In this document: one piece after another, positions 1 to 5,742 of the stretch
Layout of the letters: each line of letters opens with the position of its first letter
How positions within the stretch are numbered: position 1 is the first letter of the stretch
Source: JAWLCG01 sp041687295
Lineage (GTDB): Bacteria > Planctomycetota > Phycisphaerae > SM23-33 > FEN-1343
NCBI GenBank assembly: GCA_041687295.1
Contig: JAWLCG010000021.1
Location: forward strand, 1-25,347
Direction of reading: 5' to 3'
DNA length: 25,347 nucleotides
Translations under genes and position numbers: made by a program
Notes under the pieces: model-generated
The model's database searches: none
Told to the model about the DNA's origin: nothing
What the model saw: the letters and a program-made list of their open reading frames with translations, nothing else

Positions 1-50
1 ATACTTCCCCGACATCGAACGCCCTGGCCGCTGCCGTGTCGGGGAAGTAT
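1..50. repeat. 14-bp perfect inverted repeat (hairpin)
   Basis: Bases 1-14 (ATACTTCCCCGACA) are the exact reverse complement of bases 37-50, leaving a 22-nt loop. The hairpin lies about 15 nt past the stop codon of the minus-strand glycoside hydrolase, so it could help end that transcript. There is no T-run, so it may equally be one of the intergenic palindromes common in this window. It begins at base 1, so its outer limit is unknown. Confidence 0.6.
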
Positions 51-64
51 CCCCGACCTACTGG

Positions 65-2701
65 CTACCGGGTGACGATGGTGTAGAGGCCGTCGGGCGG
101 CAGGACGATCTGGCCGTCGGTGACGGTCGTCGGCTCGGCCCGGCCGTAGCCGTTGATGTCCAGCGGCGTGACTCTCAGGGGGCCGGGCGTCTTGAAGACC
201 ACGCGGGCGGCGAGCTTCTCGATGTTCAGCGGCGGCGTGCCGGCGTCGGTGACGACGCGCTCGTCGCCCTCGGTCGGCTGCGACGCGAAGCCGTAGTTGC
301 GCTCCTGCGTGAAGGCCTGGATGAGGATCTTCCGCGACGTCGCCAGCGGCTCGCCGTCGAGGCTGATCACGTGGATCGTGCCGTACTCGTTGTCGGCCGT
401 GATGGCCAGGTCGCCCAGCTCGACACTCCCCGCCGCGGCCAGGAAGCCCGTGACGCCCTGGCTGCGGGGCGTATCGACGGTGGCGTAGCCGGTGGTGTAG
501 TCGATGAAGGTCTCGCCCGTCGCCGCCCGGGCCGTGCCGGCCTGCAGGTCGACGTAGGGCGACAGGTCCTCGGCCAGCGGCTCGCCGGGATCATTGGCCG
601 TGCGGCGGACGACCCGCCCCACGAAGGGCGCCAGGCCCTGCAGCTTGTTCATGTTCTGGGCGGCCAGCTCGGGCCTCGCGAAGCTGTCGGAGTTGATGCC
701 CAGGCTCGTGCAGCCCTCGAGGTTGAACTGCCCCTCCAGCTCCAGCGCCTGGCGGAGGACGACGGGGCCCTCCGTCACGTCGCCGCGGCGGTACTGCAGG
801 GCGGCGGCGGGGAACTGCCCGGCGATCGACGGCAGCAGCACCGGAATGTTCGTGGTGACGGGGATCCAGTAGGAGCTCTGCAGGCAGAAGAAGTAGTACC
901 CGTCCACCCCGGCCAGGGCCCCGTAGGTGCTGCACAGGAAGGGCATGTCGGCGGTGTAGGGGTTGGGCCGGAACCAGTTGATCTCGGTGATGGTGTGGGG
1001 GAAGCCCTCCTCCTGCACGAAGGGCAGCGGCGTCCAGAAGGGCCTCTGCACGGCCGAGAGGGCCTTGTAGGTGTTGCCCTTGTGCACGTTGCCGCCGCCG
1101 AAGTAGCCGTGGCGGTCGATGACGTCGCCGGCCTGGTAGGTCCAGCGTTCCAGGGCGTCGAGCTGGCTGTCGTCGGCGGTGATCCAGCCGGTGGTGGTGA
1201 CGAGGCCCTGGTAGCCGAGCTTCTTGAAGTAGCCGCCGGCCTGGGCGAACAGCTCGCGCTGGACCTCGACGAGGAAGCGGACCTGCTCCTGCATCCGCCG
1301 CTTCTTGTCCGGCCCGTACTCCAGGGCGCCCTGGCGGGTCATGTTCCAGGCGCTCATCAGCTCGACCTGGCCGGTATCGGCGTTGTCGCGTTCGCACGTC
1401 TGGCCAGGCCACAGGGCCAGGGCCTTTTCGACTGAGCCGTGGCGGGCCGCCAGCCAGGCGCCGAAACGCTTCTCGAGCTTGTCGAAGTAGACGGCCGGGA
1501 TGCGGTCCGCCGAGAAGGTGTGGAACAGCAGGTTGTCCTCGTTGTTGATCTCCAGGATGGCCAGGGCGGGGTCCTCGGCCAGCGTCAGGCCGGTGTAGGG
1601 GTTGGTCGTGGTCAGCAGCGTCCGGGCCCAGCTGCGGTAGATCTCCTGCATCCGTGGCTCGATGAACAGCAGCCCGTAGGCGCCCTGCCCGCCGTCGCCG
1701 TCGTCTTTGCCGTAGCCCCCCAGGCCGTGGGAGGCCTTGGGGTTGTACCCGCGCGAGTAGTAGAAGCTGATCTGCGAGTAGATGCCCTGCTTTTTCAGGG
1801 CGGCGATCATGTAGAAGAGCCGGTCGAGGTAGGCCTGGTCGACCTGGAAGGGGTCGACGGCCGTGTCGCGGAAGATGTTGTGGTGGAAGCGGACGAGGTT
1901 GACGCCCATCTTCGCCAGGCGGGCGGCGAGGTAGTCGACGGCGGCCGGCTCCTGCATGACGGTGGTGTGCACGGCGTTGACGGCCCAGAAACGGACCGGC
2001 GTGCCGTCGCCGAGCACCATGCGGTCGCCCTCGCGGCGGACCCGGCCATGGATGCCGGCGACCTGCTCGTTGAGGCCGCGAAGGTCCAGCATCGCCTCGC
2101 CGGTCAGCGGGTCGATGTCGGGCTCGAAGGCCCACCAGCCCTGCTCGGCCAGGCCGCTCTTCTGGCCGGGCTTGTGCTTGCCGTTGGGGCTGAAGGGCGC
2201 CGCCGACAGGACGAACGCGTCGAAGGCCGCCACCGTGTCCTGGCCCGGCTCGGCGGTCAGCTGCAGCTCGAAGGTGTGCTCGCCGGCGGCCAGCTCCACC
2301 CGGCCCAGCTGGACCCAGTTGACCTCGACGAACTTCGCCAGCTCGTAGCGATCGGCCAGGGCGACGTCGCGCCCGCACTGGCGCCATTCGCCGCCGTCGA
2401 ACCGCCAGCGGAACGGGCCGTGCTTCCAGAACTTGCGGGCCCAGAACTCATAGCTCCCATCGGCGGGCACCTGTACGGTGTAGGTCGCGAACAGCACATC
2501 GGCCGGGGCCTTGCCGCCCTGGGCCAGCCAGTCGCCCCCGCTCAGGCCCGCCCGCGTGTCGGGGTAGCTGCGGGCGGCGAAGCCCTCGTTGTTGAGGTTC
2601 GTCCGGTCAGGCTGTTCGCCCTCCCACCAGACGTAGTCCTGCGCCCATGCCCCCGACGCCAGGGCCAACCCCGCCAGCGCCATCACCAGGTACCGTGCCA
2701 T
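65..2701 (-). CDS. Secreted GH5-like glycoside hydrolase with N-terminal carbohydrate-binding-like domain
   Basis: This is an 878-residue exported protein. The signal peptide (MARYLVMALAGLALASGAWA) ends at an Ala-X-Ala type site followed by Gln. Residues of about 22-180 look like a beta-sandwich (WWEGEQP start, 'GSYEFWARKFW', 'AAFDAFVLSA') of the CBM35/galactose-binding type. A TIM-barrel glycosidase follows, with 'GVNLVRFHHN' early on, 'ILEINNEDNLL' (E388, likely acid/base) and 'TITEINWF' (E573, likely nucleophile). The C-terminal 180 residues look like beta-rich accessory domains. The substrate is unknown; a plant or algal polysaccharide is plausible. There are two in-frame ATGs, at 2707 and 2701. 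GGAAAGG abuts the first and lies 6 nt before the second, so 2701 is preferred. The gap between the two catalytic glutamates (185 residues) is longer than in classic GH5, so family assignment is tentative. The gene stands alone. Confidence 0.85.
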   Translation of the reverse strand: MARYLVMALAGLALASGAWAQDYVWWEGEQPDRTNLNNEGFAARSYPDTRAGLSGGDWLAQGGKAPADVLFATYTVQVPADGSYEFWARKFWKHGPFRWRFDGGEWRQCGRDVALADRYELAKFVEVNWVQLGRVELAAGEHTFELQLTAEPGQDTVAAFDAFVLSAAPFSPNGKHKPGQKSGLAEQGWWAFEPDIDPLTGEAMLDLRGLNEQVAGIHGRVRREGDRMVLGDGTPVRFWAVNAVHTTVMQEPAAVDYLAARLAKMGVNLVRFHHNIFRDTAVDPFQVDQAYLDRLFYMIAALKKQGIYSQISFYYSRGYNPKASHGLGGYGKDDGDGGQGAYGLLFIEPRMQEIYRSWARTLLTTTNPYTGLTLAEDPALAILEINNEDNLLFHTFSADRIPAVYFDKLEKRFGAWLAARHGSVEKALALWPGQTCERDNADTGQVELMSAWNMTRQGALEYGPDKKRRMQEQVRFLVEVQRELFAQAGGYFKKLGYQGLVTTTGWITADDSQLDALERWTYQAGDVIDRHGYFGGGNVHKGNTYKALSAVQRPFWTPLPFVQEEGFPHTITEINWFRPNPYTADMPFLCSTYGALAGVDGYYFFCLQSSYWIPVTTNIPVLLPSIAGQFPAAALQYRRGDVTEGPVVLRQALELEGQFNLEGCTSLGINSDSFARPELAAQNMNKLQGLAPFVGRVVRRTANDPGEPLAEDLSPYVDLQAGTARAATGETFIDYTTGYATVDTPRSQGVTGFLAAAGSVELGDLAITADNEYGTIHVISLDGEPLATSRKILIQAFTQERNYGFASQPTEGDERVVTDAGTPPLNIEKLAARVVFKTPGPLRVTPLDINGYGRAEPTTVTDGQIVLPPDGLYTIVTR

Positions 2702-2838
2702 CGCCATCCTTTCCGACGTGCCGAAGTCCCATCGGCCCCGCCCCGGGGGCCGTCTGTGGGTTCAACCCGCCCCCCGACCGGCCGGACCGCGGAAGACGAA
2801 CGCCCCACACTGTGCGAACCCGGTATGGACTGCACCAG

Positions 2839-3005
2839 CCTGGGTGTCCCTGTGCGACAGGCGGACCGCCCTTTTGGAGTGCGGCGAGTCATCGCCGCTT
2901 TGGCTCAATGGCGGCTAAGCCAAAGCGGCGATTGCATCGCCGCACTCCATACTTCGCTCGCGCCCTGAGTCTCCATCGGTTGGTGCGACTGACGAACTGG
3001 CGCCA
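2839..3005 (+). repeat. Composite intergenic repeat, copy 1 (modules A-B-C)
   Basis: Module A (2839-2875) contains GCGACAGGCGGACCGCCC. Module B (2876-2948) is a two-tier hairpin: GGAGTGCGGCGA (2876-2887) pairs with 2937-2948, and the inner arm ATCGCCGCTTTGGCT (2891-2905) pairs perfectly with 2918-2932. Module C (from about 2971) contains ATCGGTTGGTGCGACTGACGA. The same order and spacing recur near 10.6 kb and 23.9 kb. Confidence 0.85.
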
Positions 3006-3069
3006 TCGGCGGCGGGCCAGGGCCCGCCCTACCAGAGTCCGGGCATGCCTTCATGCCCACACCAGAGAA

Positions 3070-3114
3070 ACCTCTGTGCGTCTTCCCTCTGTGTCCTCTG
3101 TGTCCTCCGTGGCC
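3070..3114 (+). repeat. CTCTGTG short imperfect direct repeats
   Basis: The heptamer CTCTGTG occurs three times (in ACCTCTGTGCG, CCCTCTGTGTCC and CCTCTGTGTCC), followed by the variant CTCCGTGG. The tract is non-coding and about 100 bp upstream of the FkbM start. Its role is unknown. Confidence 0.55.
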
Positions 3115-3148
3115 CATCTTCGCTTTCGGCGGTGCGGGCCCTGCGCCA

Positions 3149-3176
3149 TTGCCTCGGCGGGCGGGTTGTGCATAAT
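3149..3176 (+). promoter_or_regulatory. Candidate promoter of the FkbM-EamA pair
   Basis: TTGCCT (3149-3154, 4/6 to the -35 consensus) is followed after 16 bp by CATAAT (3171-3176, 5/6 to the -10 consensus). The predicted transcript start near 3183 leaves a leader of about 35 nt before the ATG. It is one of the few AT-rich hexamers in this stretch. Confidence 0.5.
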
Positions 3177-3217
3177 CGGCGGGCTGACCGGAACTGTCCC
3201 CCCGCAGGAGCCGACCC

Positions 3218-3919
3218 ATGCTCGAGACGATCCGCGACCTGCTGAGCCCTGCCCACCGCCGGGCGCGCCGGACGCGCTACAAGTACCGCTGGCTGGGCCC
3301 CCACGACATCCGCACCGTGCTGGACATCGGGGCCAACACGGGCCAGTTCGCCTCGCGAATGCGGACCGTGCTGCCCGAGGCCCGCATCTACTCCTTCGAG
3401 CCGCTGGCCGACTGCTACGCCAAGCTGCAGGAGCGCTTCGCCGGCGATGACCGCTTCACCGGCTACAACTGCGCCCTGGGCGAGGCGGAAGGCTCAGCCG
3501 TCATCCACCGCTCGGCCCACAGCCCCAGCTCCAGCCTGCTGCCCATGGCCGAGCTGCACCGCACGCAGTACCCCCACACCGCCGAGACCCGCGACGAGAC
3601 CATCACCGTCCGCACCCTCGACGGCCTGGCCGGCGAGCTGAGCCTCGAGCCCAACGTCCTGATCAAGGTCGACGTGCAGGGCTTCGAGGATCGCGTCATC
3701 CGCGGCGGCCAGGCCACCTTCGCCCAGGCCCGCGTGCTGCTGATGGAGATCAGCTTCCAGGAGCTCTACGAGGGCCAGAGCCTCTTCGACGGCGTCTACG
3801 ACCTGCTTGGGCCCATGGGCTTTGCGTTCCACGGCTTCCACCGCCAGGCCCAACGGCCTCTGGACGGGGCGGTGCTGTTCGCCGACGCCATCTTCCTGGC
3901 CCGCGGAAGCCGCGCATGA
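3218..3919 (+). CDS. FkbM-family SAM-dependent methyltransferase
   Basis: This 233-residue protein is predicted cytosolic. FkbM-family enzymes use S-adenosylmethionine to O-methylate sugars or other small acceptors. The SAM-binding glycine motif is visible as 'VLDIGANTGQFASRM' (about residues 36-50), followed by 'YSFEPL' (acidic residue that would bind the ribose). The family hallmark 'IKVDVQGFEDRVIRGG' lies near residues 148-163. There is no signal peptide or membrane segment. The start is an ATG preceded by GCAGGAG 7 nt upstream. The stop overlaps the next gene's ATG by 4 bp (ATGA), so the two are probably translated together. The acceptor cannot be read from the sequence; surface glycan methylation is a common role for the family. 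Confidence 0.88.
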   Translation: MLETIRDLLSPAHRRARRTRYKYRWLGPHDIRTVLDIGANTGQFASRMRTVLPEARIYSFEPLADCYAKLQERFAGDDRFTGYNCALGEAEGSAVIHRSAHSPSSSLLPMAELHRTQYPHTAETRDETITVRTLDGLAGELSLEPNVLIKVDVQGFEDRVIRGGQATFAQARVLLMEISFQELYEGQSLFDGVYDLLGPMGFAFHGFHRQAQRPLDGAVLFADAIFLARGSRA

Positions 3920-4812
3920 GCGACCGGCTGTACCTGCTGATCCCCCTGGGCTGCGCGTGGCTGTACGCCAGCGGGGCCCTTTTGATGAAGGTCGCCCAGC
4001 ATCGCGGCGTCGGGGCGCTGCGGATCACGGTGCTGGCCAACGTCGCGACGGCGCTGGGGTTCCTGTTCTACTACCCCTGGGAGCGGGGGCTGGTGATTCC
4101 CGACCCCTGGTGGCCCGTGGCGGCGGCCGGCGTGACCTTCGCCCTGGGCCAGATGCTGACGATCCTGGCCTTCTCCCGCGGACGGGTGTCGGTGGCGACG
4201 CCGGCGCTGGGCACCAAGGCCCTGCTGGTGACGCTGCTGGTGTGGGCGTTCCTCGACCAGGACCTCAGTTGGGCGGTCTGGCTGGCGGCGGTGGCGATGG
4301 TGGTGGGCCTGGCCGTGCTGGTGGGCCGAAAACCCACCGGCGCCGGCGGCGAGGTCGTCAGCGTGGTCCTGTCGCTGCTGGCGGCGCTGGCGTTCGCGAG
4401 CTTCGACGTGCTGATCCGCTACTGGAGCGTCGAGGGCCGGCTGGGCTTCGGCGTGGTGGCGCCCTACGGCATCGCCATTGCGACGCTGCTGTCGCTGCCG
4501 ATCGCCGCCTTCGACCGCACGCCGCTGCGGGGGGCCGTGCCGACCAAGGCGTGGCGCTCGCTGGTGCCGGGGGTGGCCCTGAATGGCCTGCAGTCGATGA
4601 TCTTCATCTGGTTCATCGGCGACTTCGGCCTGCCCGCCCAGGGCAATATCGTCTACGGCAGCCGCGGCATCTGGGGCGTGGTGCTGGTGTGGGTGCTGGG
4701 ACGCTGGTTCGGGCAGGTGGAGCGTTTCCACACGCCGGGCCTGCTGGTCCGCCGCCTGGTCGGCGCGACGCTCATGACGGTCGGCGTGGCCCTGGTGTTC
4801 CTCAAGGGCTAA
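3916..4812 (+). CDS. EamA/DMT-superfamily membrane transporter
   Basis: This 298-residue inner-membrane protein is made almost wholly of hydrophobic helices, about ten in all. Examples are 'LYLLIPLGCAWLYASGALLM' at the N-terminus, 'VWLAAVAMVVGLAVLVG' mid-protein and 'GIWGVVLVWVLG' near the end. The two-fold repeat of about five helices each and the length match drug/metabolite transporters of the EamA type. Family members carry amino acids, nucleotide sugars or small organics, and the substrate here is unknown. It overlaps the FkbM gene by 4 bp, so it may export or import a molecule linked to that methylation step. No terminator with a T-run follows. Confidence 0.82.
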   Translation: MSDRLYLLIPLGCAWLYASGALLMKVAQHRGVGALRITVLANVATALGFLFYYPWERGLVIPDPWWPVAAAGVTFALGQMLTILAFSRGRVSVATPALGTKALLVTLLVWAFLDQDLSWAVWLAAVAMVVGLAVLVGRKPTGAGGEVVSVVLSLLAALAFASFDVLIRYWSVEGRLGFGVVAPYGIAIATLLSLPIAAFDRTPLRGAVPTKAWRSLVPGVALNGLQSMIFIWFIGDFGLPAQGNIVYGSRGIWGVVLVWVLGRWFGQVERFHTPGLLVRRLVGATLMTVGVALVFLKG

Positions 4813-4967
4813 CGCCCAGCCCCCCCGCTTCGCTCGCGCCCCGCGACCCTCCCCGCCCCTCCAACCCAAGCCCACGGAATGCCTTCCGTGGGCATCGGGG
4901 CGGGCTGTGCCCGTCGCAATCCAACGCCTCCTCCGCCCCTGCCTGCGCCCCCCGTCCCATGGGGTCA

Positions 4968-5010
4968 ATTCTCCGAATTCTCCGATTGCATACAATATAC
5001 AATATACAAT
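4968..5010 (+). repeat. Two short tandem repeats in an AT-rich patch
   Basis: ATTCTCCGA is repeated twice head to tail (4968-4985). Four bases later ATACAAT is repeated three times exactly (4990-5010). This is strongly AT-biased against a very GC-rich background. It could be a simple-sequence tract, a DNA-unwinding or protein-binding site, or a remnant of inserted DNA. Confidence 0.75.
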
Positions 5011-5039
5011 TGGCTTGGCCTGGGGCGAATGGCCCATGT

Positions 5040-5115
5040 GGAGTGCGGCGACGGAGTCGCCGCTTTGGCTCGAGGTCGACCCCAAGCCAAAGCGGCGTCG
5101 CTGCCGCCGCACTCC
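5040..5115 (+). repeat. Composite repeat, module B copy 2 (two-tier hairpin)
   Basis: The outer arm GGAGTGCGGC (5040-5049) pairs with GCCGCACTCC (5106-5115). An inner arm reading CGCCGCTTTGGCT pairs with AGCCAAAGCGGCG. The element ends in ATAC like the other copies. Downstream in the same gap are a palindrome ACAGGCG-GAT-CGCCTGT (5143-5159 region), which resembles part of module A, and a module D hairpin (5191-5213). Confidence 0.8.
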
Positions 5116-5190
5116 ATACTGCGCAGGACAAGCCCCACGCACAGGCGGATCGCCTGTCGTGGGAATGCTCGCAAAGACGCCCTGAAAGAC

Positions 5191-5213
5191 GTGGCTGCGG
5201 ACGGCGCAGTCAC
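5191..5213 (+). repeat. Module D hairpin (GTGGCTGC...GCAGTCAC)
   Basis: This short palindrome has the pattern GTGGCTRC-N-GYAGCCAC with one mismatch here. Related copies lie at 10774-10796, 23757-23779 and 24107-24129. All four are in intergenic DNA, and three sit downstream of a module B hairpin. Confidence 0.65.
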
Positions 5214-5316
5214 GGCACCCGGACGCTGGTCCTCCATCGGCGGCGGGCCGTGCCCGCCCTACGAGGCTATCACGACAACAACACGCCTCGGCCCAGGCAC
5301 GATTCAATACGTTTTC

Positions 5317-5322
5317 TATAAT
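5317..5322 (+). promoter_or_regulatory. Isolated TATAAT -10-like box
   Basis: A perfect TATAAT lies in an AT-rich stretch (about 5300-5375). The -35 position (CAGGCA, 5294-5299) matches poorly. If used for the GH116 gene, the leader would be over 400 nt and would contain the half repeat at 5400-5430. The call is weak. Confidence 0.3.
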
Positions 5323-5399
5323 ACACCCATTTATGGTGCTGTCAACGTCGATTTCACGGAAACGTGTAAAAATCGCGCCAGGCGGTGCGAACACAGTAT

Positions 5400-5430
5400 G
5401 GAGTGCGGCGGCAACGACGCCGCTTTGGCT
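5400..5430 (+). repeat. Truncated (left half) copy of module B
   Basis: Bases 5400-5430 match the left arm of the two-tier hairpin (GGAGTGCGGCG...CGCCGCTTTGGCT), again preceded by a TAT-rich edge. The right arm is missing and the sequence then diverges. This is a half element, showing that the family decays or recombines. Confidence 0.7.
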
Positions 5431-5568
5431 TGGTCGGCGGCAAAGGGATCGCTGTCGGACGTCGTTTGGGTACGTTGGGCCGCGATAGGGACACGCCGCC
5501 CCGATGCCCACGGAAGGCATTCCGTGGGCTTGGGCCGGAGGGGGGCGGGGAGAACCCGTCAGGCGTCG

Positions 5569-5601
5569 CTGCCGGGCCTCGCTTCGCTCGACCCGGCCTA
5601 C
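5569..5601 (-). repeat. REP-like module (reverse orientation)
   Basis: The reverse complement reads GTAGGCCGGGTCGAGCG followed by AAGCGAGGCCCGGCAG. This nearly matches the tandem pair after phoU (21752-21807). A partial copy (GAGGCCCGGCAG) lies at 8447-8458. GCCGGG/CCCGGC ends allow a hairpin. Similar GC-rich REP-like palindromes occur between genes in many bacteria. Confidence 0.6.
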
Positions 5602-5742
5602 GGGTCGGCCGGCTGCGGGTATTTTTGTTGCCCGGAACTGGCGTCGGGGGTAGTCATGCCGAACAATAGGAGGTCCGGCCGGCGGGGTCTGCTCGTGGAG
5701 GCCGGCCGACAACCCGTGACCGTTGAGAGGAAGGACCAGGCC

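Larger units (their letters stand above)
2708..3217. other. Intergenic region between divergent genes, filled with palindromic repeats
   Basis: This 510-bp gap separates the minus-strand hydrolase from the plus-strand FkbM gene. It holds one near-complete copy of the composite intergenic repeat (2839-3005), a GGCGGGCC/GGCCCGCC hairpin (3011-3028), a short GGGCAT/ATGCCC hairpin (about 3041-3058), a CTCTGTG-type short repeat tract (3070-3114) and a candidate promoter for the FkbM gene. No convincing coding sequence is present; the open frames here lack ribosome sites and run through the palindromes. Confidence 0.7.
4865..5534. mobile_element. Possible MITE-like element bounded by perfect 39-bp inverted repeats
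   Basis: Bases 4865-4903 are the exact reverse complement of 5496-5534. Each arm also contains its own hairpin, GCCCACGGAA-N4-TTCCGTGGGC. Similarity continues imperfectly on both sides (CTCCCCGCCC outside, GTGTCCC/GTGCCC and CCAACG inside). The 592-bp interior has no transposase. It could be a non-autonomous element, or two independent copies of one intergenic palindrome in opposite orientation. No target-site duplication was identified. Confidence 0.4.
4813..5742. other. 930-bp repeat-rich gap before the GH116 gene
   Basis: An open frame extends upstream from the GH116 gene through this gap to 4879. Its sequence there reads through palindromes and has no ribosome site, so it is not counted as coding. 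The gap contains a pair of 39-bp inverted repeats (4865-4903 and 5496-5534), tandem repeats (4968-5010), one two-tier hairpin (5040-5115), a half copy of it (5400-5430), smaller hairpins (5139-5159, 5191-5213, about 5239-5257), an AT-rich patch with TATAAT (5317-5322) and a REP-like module (5569-5601). Confidence 0.7.

Noticed and set aside
371..2968. Plus-strand frames of 354 and 509 codons opposite the GH5-like gene
   Set aside because: Low-complexity shadows of a well-supported secreted hydrolase, with no ribosome site or recognisable domain.
5325..5375. CTGTCAA...GATTTCA as a Pho box for the GH116 gene
   Set aside because: Only two poorly matching units, far from the gene, and unlike the arrays at pstS and the porin.
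4879..5742. Upstream in-frame extension of the GH116 gene
   Set aside because: The extra 288 codons are made of hairpin and repeat DNA without homology, while the ATG at 5743 has a strong ribosome site and begins the family's usual N-terminus.
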